From positions 343,543-407,542 of the forward strand of contig NZ_KQ948424.1 in the NCBI RefSeq assembly GCF_001514065.1: a DNA stretch of 64,000 nucleotides, written 5' to 3'. The notes beneath the pieces were generated by a model, which saw only the letters and a program-made list of their open reading frames with translations, was not told the origin of the DNA and did not search any database. This DNA comes from Streptomyces antibioticus. Lineage in GTDB: Bacteria > Actinomycetota > Actinomycetes > Streptomycetales > Streptomycetaceae. Below, piece after piece: positions 16,996-25,909 of this stretch. Within the stretch, counting starts at the first letter, position 1. The number at the start of each line of letters is the position of its first letter. Made by a program: the position numbers and the translations under genes.

Positions 16996-19595
16996 AAGAG
17001 GCTCAGCAACGCCTCCGCCGGGTCCGTCAGGCCCGTCTCGCCGTCCGGCAGCGGCAGTTCGAACCACACCGTCTTCCCGCGCGGCGTACGGCGTGAGCCC
17101 CAGGCCGCGCTGAGCAGGCCGACGAGTTGCAGGCCCCGGCCGCCCTCGTCGGTGTCGCGGGCGCGGCGGCGGCGCGGCTGGACCAGGCCGGAGTCCCAGA
17201 CCTCGCAGACCAGGGTGCGGTCGAGGAGGAGTCTCAGCCGGATCTCGCCCTCGCCGTACCGCAGGGCGTTGGTCACCAGCTCGCTGACCAGCAGTTCCGT
17301 GGTGTCGACCAGCGGTTCCAGGTCCCAGCTGAGCAGTTGCCCGCGCGCGTACTCCCGGGCCCGGCCCACGCTGCGCGGCTCGCGCGGCAGGGTCCAGTCG
17401 CCGACGGAGTCGGTGGGCAGGCCCTGGACGCGGGCCATCAGGAGGGCGATGTCGTCCTCGCCGTGGTGGGTGTCGAGGGTGTTGAGGACGTGGTCGCAGA
17501 CGTCCTCCAGGGGGCGGCTGGGGTCGGTCAGCGCACCCACGAAGGCCTGGAGGCCCTCATCGAGGGGGTGATTGCGGCTTTCGACCAGTCCATCCGTGTA
17601 GAGCGCGAGCAGAGCGCCTTCGGGAAGGTCGACTTCCACCTCCTCGAAGGGCTCCCCGCCGACGCCGAGCGGCATGCCCGGCGGGACGTCCAGCATCAGC
17701 GCCGCCTCACCGGGTTCGACGAGGACGGGCGGCAGATGACCGGCGTTGGCGAAGGTGCAGCGGCGGGTGACGGAGTCGTAGACGGCGTACACGCAGGTCG
17801 CCAGGTACACCTCGGACAGGTCGGCCTCGCGGGGCCTGCGGGCGGCCCGGGTGGCCTGCTGGACACCTCCGGGCGCTCCCAGCCCGCGCGCGATCTCGTC
17901 CAACGCGCTGAGGACTTCCGCCGGTTCGAGGTCGAGAAGGGCCAGCGTGCGGACGGCGGACCGGAGTTCACCCATCGCCACGGCCGCACGCAACCCGCGC
18001 CCCATGACGTCCCCGACCACCAACGCCGTACGGTGCCCGGGCAGTTCGATGACGTCGAACCAGTCGCCGCCGACCTCGCTGGGCCGGTCGGAGGAGGAGT
18101 TGCCGGGCCGGTAGCGGCAGGCGATGTCGAGGCCGGAGGCGACCGGGTCGCCCGGCGGCAGCAGGGACCGCTGGAGCATCAGTGCCCGCTCGTGCTCCCG
18201 CCGGTACAGCCGGGCGTTGTCGATACAGACCGCGGCCCGCGCCGCCAGCTCGACGGCCAGCTCCCGGTCCCGGTCCCCGAACGGCTCACTGCCCTTGGTC
18301 CGCGCGAACTGCGCCAGGCCCACGACGGTGTCGTGGGCGACCATCGGCACGGCGAGCGTGGACTGCACGAGCGCGCCCTCCTCGGCCGGGATGTACCGCG
18401 GGCGGGCGGTGCGCAGGGCGTCCGCGCAGGGCGAGTTGAAGGGGTAGTGGTGGACGGCGCCGACCGCTATGGGCGGGCCCGAGCCGGCGAAGGGGGCGTC
18501 GGAGACGGCGCTGGCGAAGGCGACCCGGCGCAGTTCCGCGCTGCCGTCGGCGAGTCCGGGCGGGGTCTCGTCGCCGGCCAGGAGGCCCTGGTAGAGGTCG
18601 ACGGTCGCCAGGTCGCAGAAGCCGGGGACGACGACGTCGAGGAGTTCGCGGGCGGTGGTCTCCAGGTCGAGGGAGTTGCCGATGCGGGCACCGGCCTCGT
18701 TGAGAAGGGCGAGATTGCGCCGCGCGGCGGCGGCTTCCCGGGCGGCCTGGCGGCGGGCGGTGATGTCGATGGCGAGCCAGGCGATGCCGATGGGGCGCCC
18801 GGAGCCGCTGTGCACCCGGTAGAGGTTGACCGACCAGTGCCGGCGGTCCTCGGAGCCCGGCACGAACCCGGTGACGTGCATGTCCGTGATGGAGTCGCCG
18901 GTGTCCAGGACCCGGCGCAGGGTGGCCGCCACCCGCTCGGCCTCGGAGCGCGGCAGATAGTCGTGCACTCCCTTGCCCCGGTGGTCGTCCGGGGTCCCGC
19001 CGAACACGGTGGCGAACCGCGCGTTGGCGCGACGCACCCGCAGGTCGGGGTCGATCAGCAGGAAGCCGAAGGGAGATTGACCGAAAATCGACTGCGAGGC
19101 GGCGAGGTCGGTCTCGATGCTGCGCAGAGTGCGGACGTCGACGACGATGCAGACGGCGGCCTTCTCGCCGTCCTCGGTCCGCGTCGGCATGACATAGACC
19201 TCGGCGAGGCCCTCCGTACCGCGGGTGCCGTCCGCGGCGTCCGGGGTCCGGAAGGGGACGACGCCGGTCCACTCGCGGCCGTCGAGGATCTCGGCCATCT
19301 TGCGCTGGCCGATCTCGCGCCGGTCCGGGTCGATGAACGCCTCGATGGGGTCCATGCCGACCGCCTGCCCGGCGGGGATCCCGAAGACCTGCTCGGCACG
19401 CAGGCTCCACTGGTCGACGAGGCCGTCGGGGCCGATGGAGAAGGACGCGACCTTGATGTAGTCGTAGATCGAGCCGGGCGGACTGCTCTGCCACATGGCG
19501 TCACCGTCCGGGGCCACGGCCTCACCCGCGGCCTGTGACCTCGCGCCGTCCGACGGGTCCTCGGACTCCGTGGCCTTCGCTGGTATCTCGCTCAC
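16992..19595 (-). CDS. PAS-PAS-GAF-PP2C (SpoIIE) phosphatase with C-terminal ATPase domain
   Basis: An 867-aa cytoplasmic regulator. Domains in order: PAS (about 45-160), second PAS (about 165-290, starting at SQSIFGQSPFGFLLIDPD), GAF (about 305-470), PP2C/SpoIIE phosphatase (about 485-710, with EVGGDWFDVIELPG, VVGDVMGRG, FANAGHLPPVL and LYTDGLVE) and a HATPase_c anti-sigma-type domain (about 725-850, with ELLVSELVTNALRYG and DEGGRGLQLV). Proteins like this combine a kinase and a phosphatase acting on anti-anti-sigma factors in partner-switching stress pathways. I start at the GTG at 19595, where GGAGGGG lies 9 bases upstream; the frame runs to 19790 without support. The stand-alone ATPase gene upstream is a likely functional relative. 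Confidence 0.88.
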   Translation of the reverse strand: MSEIPAKATESEDPSDGARSQAAGEAVAPDGDAMWQSSPPGSIYDYIKVASFSIGPDGLVDQWSLRAEQVFGIPAGQAVGMDPIEAFIDPDRREIGQRKMAEILDGREWTGVVPFRTPDAADGTRGTEGLAEVYVMPTRTEDGEKAAVCIVVDVRTLRSIETDLAASQSIFGQSPFGFLLIDPDLRVRRANARFATVFGGTPDDHRGKGVHDYLPRSEAERVAATLRRVLDTGDSITDMHVTGFVPGSEDRRHWSVNLYRVHSGSGRPIGIAWLAIDITARRQAAREAAAARRNLALLNEAGARIGNSLDLETTARELLDVVVPGFCDLATVDLYQGLLAGDETPPGLADGSAELRRVAFASAVSDAPFAGSGPPIAVGAVHHYPFNSPCADALRTARPRYIPAEEGALVQSTLAVPMVAHDTVVGLAQFARTKGSEPFGDRDRELAVELAARAAVCIDNARLYRREHERALMLQRSLLPPGDPVASGLDIACRYRPGNSSSDRPSEVGGDWFDVIELPGHRTALVVGDVMGRGLRAAVAMGELRSAVRTLALLDLEPAEVLSALDEIARGLGAPGGVQQATRAARRPREADLSEVYLATCVYAVYDSVTRRCTFANAGHLPPVLVEPGEAALMLDVPPGMPLGVGGEPFEEVEVDLPEGALLALYTDGLVESRNHPLDEGLQAFVGALTDPSRPLEDVCDHVLNTLDTHHGEDDIALLMARVQGLPTDSVGDWTLPREPRSVGRAREYARGQLLSWDLEPLVDTTELLVSELVTNALRYGEGEIRLRLLLDRTLVCEVWDSGLVQPRRRRARDTDEGGRGLQLVGLLSAAWGSRRTPRGKTVWFELPLPDGETGLTDPAEALLSLF

Positions 19596-19880
19596 GCGAA
19601 CCGTCCCCTCCAGCTCACCGCGCCCGGCACCGGTCACCGGCAACGGCTGCCCGCAGTATCCAGCACTACGGCGCCGCACAACACGGTGTTCACGATCACA
19701 GCACGGTCCCAGCGTTTTTTGGACCGCACCGCGACAACACTTCCAGTCTTCTAACCAGCCAACACACAGTCGAATCACACGCTCCGACAACCGTCAGTGG
19801 CCTGAACCAGCCGGTGGACAGTGCGGGCGCACGCGTACAGCCCGTACGCCCCCGGTGCACCGCTGCGTCCACCTCCGCGT

Positions 19881-20333
19881 TCACTGGGGCACCGCGAGCT
19901 CGAACCACACCGTCTTCCCGGCGGCCCCGGGGCGGGTGCCCCAGCGGCGCGAGGAGTGCGCGACCAGCTGAAGACCCCTGCCGCTCTCGTCCTCCGGGCG
20001 CGCGACGCGCTCGCGGGGCGGGTCCGGGAGCGGGTCGGAGACCTCCACCAGCAGGACGGCGTCGAGGCCGGTGGGACGGACGAGGCGGACGCCGATCGGG
20101 CCGGTGGCGTGCCGGAGGGAGTTCGTGACCAGCTCGCTCACCAGCAGGGCGGTGATGTCGGCCATGCTGTCGAGGCCCCAGTCGCGCAGTCGTCCGCGGA
20201 CGGCTCCACGGGCGGCGCGTACGGCGCCGGGGTCCGCGGGGAACGACCACTCGGCGCAGTCGCCTTCGGTGTCGATCACGCCGATCACTTCCCAGGCCAC
20301 ACCCATGTCCGGTTTCGTGGGGTTAATGGGCAC
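19881..20333 (-). CDS. Anti-sigma-type ATP-binding protein (RsbW/HATPase_c family)
   Basis: A 150-aa single-domain protein of the GHKL fold. Visible boxes: N box ALLVSELVTNSLRHA, G1-like VEVSDPLPDPP and G2 ESGRGLQLVAHSSRRWG, ending KTVWFELAVP, which is typical of the many Streptomyces RsbW-like regulators. Such proteins act as serine kinases of anti-anti-sigma factors or bind sigma factors. The GTG at 20333 is the annotated start; the ATG at 20306 is possible, and neither has a strong ribosome-binding site. It reads in the same direction as the PP2C gene 285 bases downstream, whose C-terminal domain is similar. Confidence 0.8.
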   Translation of the reverse strand: MPINPTKPDMGVAWEVIGVIDTEGDCAEWSFPADPGAVRAARGAVRGRLRDWGLDSMADITALLVSELVTNSLRHATGPIGVRLVRPTGLDAVLLVEVSDPLPDPPRERVARPEDESGRGLQLVAHSSRRWGTRPGAAGKTVWFELAVPQ

Positions 20334-20404
20334 ATACCCGATATCCGGTGGGGATTACCGTGGGGTGGGGCGCGTTGTGGTGCGAACGGGGGTACGGCGG
20401 GCGC

Positions 20405-20881
20405 CTAGGAGCTCGGGGGGCTTGGGATGTGGCGCGTGTGCGGCCGCGTGGGGGCTGATCGCGCAGTTCCCTGCGCCTCTGAGGCAAGCAGCCTGGTCGC
20501 CACTTCCTGGACCGCCGGGATGTCCTGGTCCAGCCACGGCACGTCCCACAGCTCGTCCCGGCTCAGCCAGCGGAGTTCGTCGTGGTCCTGTAGCGGCTTG
20601 GGGTCCGGTGAACCCGGGAGCAGGCGGGCCGTCCAGATCTGGAGGACGTACGGGGCTCGAAGGGGCCACTCGCCCGGGACCCGCTCCCCCACCTCCGTCT
20701 CCACCCCCAGCTCCTCGCGGAGTTCCCGCACCAGGGCCGCCTCCGGGGTCTCGCCCGGCTCGACCTTGCCGCCCGGGAGTTCCCAGCGGCCCGCCAACTC
20801 GGGTGGGGCGCTGCGGCGGGCGGCCAGGAGGTGGTCTGCGTCGAGGAGGGCGGCTCCCACCACCACGGTGCGTTCGGTCAT
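20405..20881 (-). CDS. NUDIX hydrolase (MutT-like)
   Basis: A 158-aa nucleotide-diphosphate hydrolase. The NUDIX box is complete: GKVEPGETPEAALVRELREE followed by LG, matching GX5EX7REUXEEXGU. The sequence around it (AGRWELPGGK) is typical of MutT/8-oxo-dGTP-type enzymes, so nucleotide-pool cleaning is a reasonable but unproven role. The last 20 or so residues (Ser/Thr/Pro/Arg-rich) are translated from an intergenic-type repeat at about 20441-20489, so the natural C-terminus was probably shorter. The stop of the small SPOR-like gene lies 10 bases upstream, suggesting co-transcription. Confidence 0.88.
   Translation of the reverse strand: MTERTVVVGAALLDADHLLAARRSAPPELAGRWELPGGKVEPGETPEAALVRELREELGVETEVGERVPGEWPLRAPYVLQIWTARLLPGSPDPKPLQDHDELRWLSRDELWDVPWLDQDIPAVQEVATRLLASEAQGTARSAPTRPHTRHIPSPPSS
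20441..20489. repeat. Streptomyces dispersed intergenic repeat, partial copy
   Basis: The stretch containing GGGGGCTGATCGCGCAG and TTCCCTGCGCC matches a short GC-rich sequence that I recall as common between Streptomyces genes. A related copy occurs at 42127-42190. Here it forms the 3' end of the NUDIX gene. Confidence 0.5.
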
Positions 20882-20891
20882 GCGGCGGAGC

Positions 20892-21086
20892 CTACGCGTT
20901 GCGGGTGGCCTCGCCGTTCTGGCCGATGCGTTCGACCCAGTACAGCTGCTTGTGGCCGCGGTCGTCGAGGCTGTCGGCGATCTTCTGGGCCTCGGCGCGG
21001 GTGGCGTAGCGGCCCACGCGGTAGCGGTTGCCGTTGTCGTCCTGTCGTATGACGAGCCAGGGAAGAGTGATCGTGCTGTCGTTCAT
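20892..21086 (-). CDS. Small SPOR-like protein
   Basis: A 64-aa protein without a signal peptide. The pattern YRVGRYATRAEAQKIADSLD resembles the alpha/beta repeat of SPOR (peptidoglycan-binding) domains, where an aromatic/basic strand is followed by an AEA helix. Similar stand-alone small proteins are widespread in Streptomyces; their function is not established. The ATG at 21086 is followed 10 bases after the stop by the NUDIX gene. Confidence 0.65.
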   Translation of the reverse strand: MNDSTITLPWLVIRQDDNGNRYRVGRYATRAEAQKIADSLDDRGHKQLYWVERIGQNGEATRNA

Positions 21087-21383
21087 CGCCCCCCACTGCT
21101 CCTTCCCGACAACGCCCCGCCCGCTAAGGAAACCCCAATCCGCATATGCCCGAGCCTACGCCTAACCTTTACGCAGCGAATACGCATTTTCACAAAGAGG
21201 TACGCAACCGGCCAGAACGAGGGGGGCGTGCGAAGGCGAACGCGCCGTGCGCTGACGTCGATGCGTCCGGTCAGAGGCGTATCCGCGCGCAGGGGGTCAC
21301 CTGCGAGAACGGCCAGAATCCAACGCCGTTCGAGAGGGCGGCCGTTGACCCGGCGGGCGGGGCAACAGCCGTAAAGGTGTGCG

Positions 21384-22136
21384 CTACTTCACCGGAAGGT
21401 GGTACGCGACGCGGTAGCGGTCGGCCGGGATGACCACGTCGGCCGTCTCCACGGGGCGGCCGGAGGCGTAGAACGTGCGGTGGACGACCACGACGACATG
21501 GCCGGGGACGCCGCCCAGGGCTAGGAGTTCCTCGGCGAGGCCGGGGCGGGCCCCGACCTCCTCGGTGACGTTGTCCACGATCACGTCGATGGCCGCCATG
21601 CGCTCGACGACGCCCATGCCGCCGAGCGGGCCCTCCTCCGGGAGCATCACAGGGGTGCGGCCGGTGACCGCGAGGGGCTCCCAGGAGGTGGAGAGCATCA
21701 TCGGCTCGCCGTTGTCCCGGTAGACGTACTTGGTGCACATCACGCGGTCGCCGGGGCGGATCGCGAGCCGCTCGGCGACGGCGACGCTGGCCTCGGCCTG
21801 GCGGCTGCTGGACTCCCAGGTGCCGCGCGCGTCGGCGTCCGCCTGCTCCTGGCGGAAGGGCGTGGCCCCGCCGTCCGGGCGGAAGCCGGAGCGGGCGACC
21901 CTGCGGGGCACCGGCCGTTCACGGACGTACGTCCCGGAGCCGGAGCGGCCCTCGACCAGGCCCTCGGCCATCAGCACCTTGCGGGCCTCCAGGGCGACGG
22001 TGTCCGAGACGCCGTACTCCTCGCGGATTCTGGCCTGGGAGGGCAGCCGGGTGTGCGGTGGCAGCGAACCGTCGACGATCTTCTTGCGCAGATCACCCGC
22101 GACACGCAGATACGCCGGCTGCTCACCGAAAGTCAC
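21384..22136 (-). CDS. GntR family transcriptional regulator, HutC/UTRA type
   Basis: A 250-aa repressor-type regulator. The N-terminal winged helix is clear (LRKKIVDGSLPPHTRLPSQARIREEYGVSD split over residues 16-45, then GSGTYV at the wing), and the C-terminal part from about residue 95 is a UTRA ligand-binding domain (RPGDRVMCTKYVYRDNGEPM, then PGHVVVVVHRTFYA). The effector is unknown. The GTG at 22136 has GGGAG 6 bases upstream. No obvious metabolic target adjoins, so it may act elsewhere or on its own promoter. Confidence 0.85.
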   Translation of the reverse strand: MTFGEQPAYLRVAGDLRKKIVDGSLPPHTRLPSQARIREEYGVSDTVALEARKVLMAEGLVEGRSGSGTYVRERPVPRRVARSGFRPDGGATPFRQEQADADARGTWESSSRQAEASVAVAERLAIRPGDRVMCTKYVYRDNGEPMMLSTSWEPLAVTGRTPVMLPEEGPLGGMGVVERMAAIDVIVDNVTEEVGARPGLAEELLALGGVPGHVVVVVHRTFYASGRPVETADVVIPADRYRVAYHLPVK

Positions 22137-22265
22137 TGGCCGCTCCCATCAGGTTGTACAGACAGCAACAGCGTGGCAACCGTGGGTTGAGCCATGCAAG
22201 CAAAGGCCAGAGAATCACTCGATGTAGTGACATGTGGCCCCCGCGGGCTTTACGCAGGCACTTTC

Positions 22266-22283
22266 TCCCCGCTATAGCGGGGA
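22266..22283 (-). terminator. Hairpin abutting the stop of the DUF4190 gene
   Basis: TCCCCGC (22266-22272) and GCGGGGA (22277-22283) form a perfect 7-bp stem with a TATA loop directly after the stop codon at 22284. No strong U tract follows. Confidence 0.5.
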
Positions 22284-23438
22284 TCACACATCGAGCTCGC
22301 CCGCGTCCCAATCGCCGGCCCCGCCGTCGTAGTCCTTGTCGGAAGACGGCACCGCGGTGGCCAGGCCCAGAGCCTCGCGGGCGGTGACGGTGGTCTCGCC
22401 GTCGATGTACTCGTACCCGGCGTCGTAGTGCTCGTAGTACGCGTCGACGTCCTTCGCGGCGGCGGCCTTCGTCCACTCCTTGCGGGCCGCCTCCAGGTCG
22501 GAGGCGAGGTCGGCGACGGCCTTCCGGCTGTCGGCGGGCCAGGAGCGGGCGCGCAGCGCCTCGGCCTGCTCACCGAGGGCGGTGCCCACCTCGCCCGCCC
22601 ACTTCCGGTTCGCCGGCAGGTCGTCCTCGGCGTAGTCCTCCGGCTCCTCGAACAGCACCCGGTCCAGCGCGTTGGCCGACTTCAGGAAGGCGATCTGGTC
22701 CGCGTCGAGGTTGGTGGCGTCGTTGCGCAGCGAGCCCGTCAGGCTCTTCTTCTCGTCGACGTTCCCGAAGACGCAGGTGATCTCGCGGTCGCCGAAGGTC
22801 CAGCTCTCCTTGGACGGCACGAGGTAGTAGACGTCCACGGTCTCCGGTACGGCCCACGCGTCCATCGCGTAGTCCTCCTGGAGGGCGTAGCACTTGTCGT
22901 CGGCCGTGTCGGTGACCTCGTCGTCGCCCGGGAAGGAGCCCGCGGGCAGGGTGACGACGGCGAACACCTCGCCGTGGTGGGCGTCGGTGCAGGGCACCTC
23001 GTCGACGTCGTAGGCGTCGCCGTGGAGGGAGCCGGTGCCCGAGTCGAAGCAGTCGCCCTTGGCGAGCGCGTAGGCGGTGCCCTCGCCGCGCGCGGCGTCC
23101 TTGAAGCCGTCCACGGCGTCGGAGACGACGCCGGTCGACAGCGACACCGTCCACAGCACGAGCCCGACGACGGACAGCACGGACCCGGCGATCGCCATGC
23201 CCTTGCCGCGCTCGCCCCGCTTCTTGATCTGCGCGAGCGCGATCAGTCCGAGGACCAGCCCGACGGCCGGCAGGAAGCAGAGGATGCCGAGCACCAGGGC
23301 GGCGATGGCGACGCCGTTGACGGGCACGGGCTGTGCGTATCCGCCGTAGCCGTAGCCCCAGGGCCCCGGCGGGGTGAAAGGACCCGGCGGGTACGGCCCT
23401 TGAGGCTGGTGGGGGCCGGGAGGCGGAGGTATGGACAC
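22284..23438 (-). CDS. DUF4190 / septum-formation-like membrane protein
   Basis: A 384-aa membrane-anchored protein. A Pro/Gly/Tyr-rich cytoplasmic N-terminus (about residues 1-40) precedes two membrane helices of the DUF4190 type (about 42-66 and 78-102, separated by IKKRGERGKG). The extracytoplasmic part carries the septum-formation-like pattern KGDCFD ... VPCTDAHHGEVFAVVTLP ... C and ends in a long acidic helical tail. Such proteins are common in actinobacteria, and links to septation are not proven. The GTG at 23438 has GGAG 10 bases upstream; an ATG further upstream (about 23495) would add about 19 residues. It is divergent from the serpin-like genes. Confidence 0.75.
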   Translation of the reverse strand: MSIPPPPGPHQPQGPYPPGPFTPPGPWGYGYGGYAQPVPVNGVAIAALVLGILCFLPAVGLVLGLIALAQIKKRGERGKGMAIAGSVLSVVGLVLWTVSLSTGVVSDAVDGFKDAARGEGTAYALAKGDCFDSGTGSLHGDAYDVDEVPCTDAHHGEVFAVVTLPAGSFPGDDEVTDTADDKCYALQEDYAMDAWAVPETVDVYYLVPSKESWTFGDREITCVFGNVDEKKSLTGSLRNDATNLDADQIAFLKSANALDRVLFEEPEDYAEDDLPANRKWAGEVGTALGEQAEALRARSWPADSRKAVADLASDLEAARKEWTKAAAAKDVDAYYEHYDAGYEYIDGETTVTAREALGLATAVPSSDKDYDGGAGDWDAGELDV

Positions 23439-23525
23439 GGGTACCGTGCTCCTGGTTCGGACTGGGGTGGCGAACTGTCGTACGACTGGGCGCATGGTAA
23501 GCGCAGGGTGAGCGGGGGCGGAACG

Positions 23526-24743
23526 GTGGCCACGAATGCCACGATTCAGGCGGTCAACGGGCTGACCGCGCGATGGGCGGGAGCTTCGGAGGGCGGGACG
23601 GTCTTCTCGGCGGCCGGTGTCTGGCCGCTGCTGGCCTTTCTGGCGGACGGGGCGGACGGACCCGCCCGGGCGGAGCTGGCCGATGCCGTCGGGATGCCGC
23701 CGGAGGAATCGGCGGGCGCCGCGCGGGAGTTGCTGGGCGCCATGGGGCGGATGCGGGGGCTGGACTCGGCCCTCGGGCTGTGGACGAAGCGGACGCTGGA
23801 GCTGCGGGAACGGTGGGAGGCGGGGCTGCCGGCAGCGGCGCACGGAGTACTGACGGGGGACGAGGCCGCCGACAAGGCGGCGTTGGACGCGTGGGCGGCG
23901 AAGCGGACGGGTGGGCTCATTGAGGGGATGCCCGTGCGGGTGACGCCGGACACCGAGATGGTGCTCGCCAGTGCGCTGGCGTTGCGGACGGAATGGTTGC
24001 GGCCGTTCGAGGACTGGCCGATGTGGCCGGAGACGGGGCCGTGGGCGGGCCGGAAACTGGCCGGGCTGTACCGCCGCAGCTCCCTGCTCGACCGAGTCGG
24101 CGTCGCGGACACCGCGGCCGGACACGTCACCGAGCTGAAGGTGTACGGCGACAACGCGATCGACGTGCATCTGCTGCTCGGCGAGGAGGGGATGACGCCG
24201 GGGCAGGTGCTGGGGGCCGGAGTGGACATCCTCGCGCGGAGGGTGGCCGTCCTGCCCGGGCCGCAGCTGCCCTACGGAGAGGTCGGGCCGGGGCTGGACG
24301 TGGTGAAGGTGCGCTCCGCGTGGCCCGAACCGCCGACGCTGAACGTGCTGACGGTGGGCTTCGACCTCCGTGCCCTGCACGACCTCCTGGAGCTGCACAA
24401 GGTCTTCGGCCTCAGCACCGCCATGGACCCGAGCCGGGGCCACTTCCCCGGCATCACCGCCACCACGCCGCTGGCCGTCGAGTCGGCGAAGCAGGCCGCG
24501 ATGGCGCGGTTCACGGCCCTGGGCTTCCGCGCCGCCGCGGTGACCGCGTTCGGCGCGGCGGCGGGCGGCCCCCCGCAGCTCCGCTGGATCATCACCACGG
24601 TCGACGCCCGCTTCGACCGCCCCTTCGGCTTCCTCACCGTGCACCGGCACTCGCGCCTGGTGCTGTCGGCGGGGTGGGTCACGGAACCGGCGGACCACCC
24701 CGAGGACCCGGAGGACCCGGAGGACCGGGAGGAGGACTGGTGA
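23526..24743 (+). CDS. Serpin-like protein, first of a tandem pair
   Basis: A 405-aa protein with serpin organisation but no signal peptide, so presumably cytoplasmic. Family signs: the N-terminal pattern FSAAGVWPLLAFLADGA (helix B region), a hinge-like alanine-rich stretch (GFRAAAVTAFGAAAGG) near residue 345, and the C-terminal FDRPFGFLTVHRHSRLVLSAGWVTEP, corresponding to the serpin HPFLFxI...GRVxxP ending. Serpins trap proteases irreversibly; whether this one does depends on the reactive loop, which is hard to delimit. The C-terminus is an acidic Asp/Glu/Pro repeat. I prefer GTG 23526, with GGGGGCGG upstream, over GTG 23508. Its stop overlaps the next gene's start. Confidence 0.75.
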   Translation: MATNATIQAVNGLTARWAGASEGGTVFSAAGVWPLLAFLADGADGPARAELADAVGMPPEESAGAARELLGAMGRMRGLDSALGLWTKRTLELRERWEAGLPAAAHGVLTGDEAADKAALDAWAAKRTGGLIEGMPVRVTPDTEMVLASALALRTEWLRPFEDWPMWPETGPWAGRKLAGLYRRSSLLDRVGVADTAAGHVTELKVYGDNAIDVHLLLGEEGMTPGQVLGAGVDILARRVAVLPGPQLPYGEVGPGLDVVKVRSAWPEPPTLNVLTVGFDLRALHDLLELHKVFGLSTAMDPSRGHFPGITATTPLAVESAKQAAMARFTALGFRAAAVTAFGAAAGGPPQLRWIITTVDARFDRPFGFLTVHRHSRLVLSAGWVTEPADHPEDPEDPEDREEDW

Positions 24744-25903
24744 TCGACCAGGTCAACAGGCTGACCGCCCGCTGGGCAGCCGCAGTTGAGGGCGGCACCG
24801 TCCTCTCGGCGGCGGGCGTCTGGCCGTTGCTCGCCCTGCTCGCCGACGGGGCGACCGGGGCGGCCCGGGAGGAGCTGGCAGGGGCCGTCGGGGTACCGGC
24901 GGAGCAAGCCGGGGCGGCGGCACGGGAGTTGCTGGCGACGCTCGGCGCCATGGACGGCCTGGACTCCGCCGTGGGGCTGTGGACCCAGCGGACGCTGGAG
25001 CTGCGGGAGGCGTGGGTGGCGGGGCTGCCCACGGAAACGCACGGCGTCCTCACCGGTGACCTGGACACCGATCAGGCGGCCCTGGACGCCTGGGCCGCCC
25101 GGCGGACGTCCGGGGCGGTCCGGCGGATGCCGGTGGCGTTGCGGCCGGACTCCTCACTCGTGCCGGCGTGCGCGCTGGCGCTGCGGACGGAGTGGGAGGC
25201 GCCGTTCAAGGGCGATCTCATGCCGTGGCGGGACCAGGATCGGGCCGGGTTGTCGCGTACCACTCCTGACCTGGACGACGTGGCGGTGGCGCGGACGCCG
25301 ACGGGAGCCGTGACGGAGGTCCGGGTGCGCGGCACGAACGGCATCGACGTCCATCTGCTGCTCGGGGACGAGCGGTTGACGCCCGGGCAGGTGCTCGGTG
25401 CCGGGATGGACGTCCTGGGCGGGACGCTGACGGCCGTACCCGGCAGCGGACTGCCGTTCGGGGTGGCGGGGCCCGGACTCAGGGTCGAGACGGTCCGCAC
25501 CGACCGGCCGGAGCCGCCGAGCCTCACGCTCAGCACCCCCGAGTTCACCGTCGCCGCCGACCACGACCTGTTGGCGGACCGGGAGTTGTTCGGGCTGGCG
25601 ACGGCGGCCGACGGCTCCCCCGGGCACTTCCCCGGCATCAGTGCGGCGCCGCTCGGGCTCGCGGCCGGGCGGCAGTCGGTGACGGCGACGTTCAGTGGCG
25701 AGGGGTTCCGGGCGGCCGCCGTGACCGCGATGGACATGGTGTGGCTGAGCTGGGAACCCGAGCCGGAGCACGAGTCGAAGCGGGCCTACGCCACCTTCGA
25801 CCGCCCCTTCGGATTCCTCGCGGTCCACCGCGCGTCACGGCTCGCCCTCGCGGCGGGCTGGGTCACCGACCCGACGCCCTTCCGCGAGGACGACCTGTAC
25901 TGA
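24740..25903 (+). CDS. Serpin-like protein, second of a tandem pair
   Basis: A 387-aa paralogue of the preceding gene, roughly half identical by eye over the first 300 residues (TVLSAAGVWPLLALLADGA; LDSAVGLWTQRTLELRE; DVHLLLGDERLTPGQVLGAG). The serpin C-terminal signature FDRPFGFLAVHRASRLALAAGW is intact, and the hinge-like GEGFRAAAVTAMDM segment precedes a different reactive-loop region (LSWEPEPEHESKRAY). The two proteins therefore differ most where serpins choose their target. The GTG start at 24740 overlaps the previous stop (GTGA) and has GGAGGAG upstream, so the two are translationally coupled, presumably after tandem duplication. Confidence 0.75.
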   Translation: MIDQVNRLTARWAAAVEGGTVLSAAGVWPLLALLADGATGAAREELAGAVGVPAEQAGAAARELLATLGAMDGLDSAVGLWTQRTLELREAWVAGLPTETHGVLTGDLDTDQAALDAWAARRTSGAVRRMPVALRPDSSLVPACALALRTEWEAPFKGDLMPWRDQDRAGLSRTTPDLDDVAVARTPTGAVTEVRVRGTNGIDVHLLLGDERLTPGQVLGAGMDVLGGTLTAVPGSGLPFGVAGPGLRVETVRTDRPEPPSLTLSTPEFTVAADHDLLADRELFGLATAADGSPGHFPGISAAPLGLAAGRQSVTATFSGEGFRAAAVTAMDMVWLSWEPEPEHESKRAYATFDRPFGFLAVHRASRLALAAGWVTDPTPFREDDLY

Positions 25904-25909
25904 CGTACG

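Noticed and set aside
17127-19538. 803-aa plus-strand ORF opposite the PAS-PP2C gene
   Set aside because: No motifs; the minus-strand protein has five recognisable domains.
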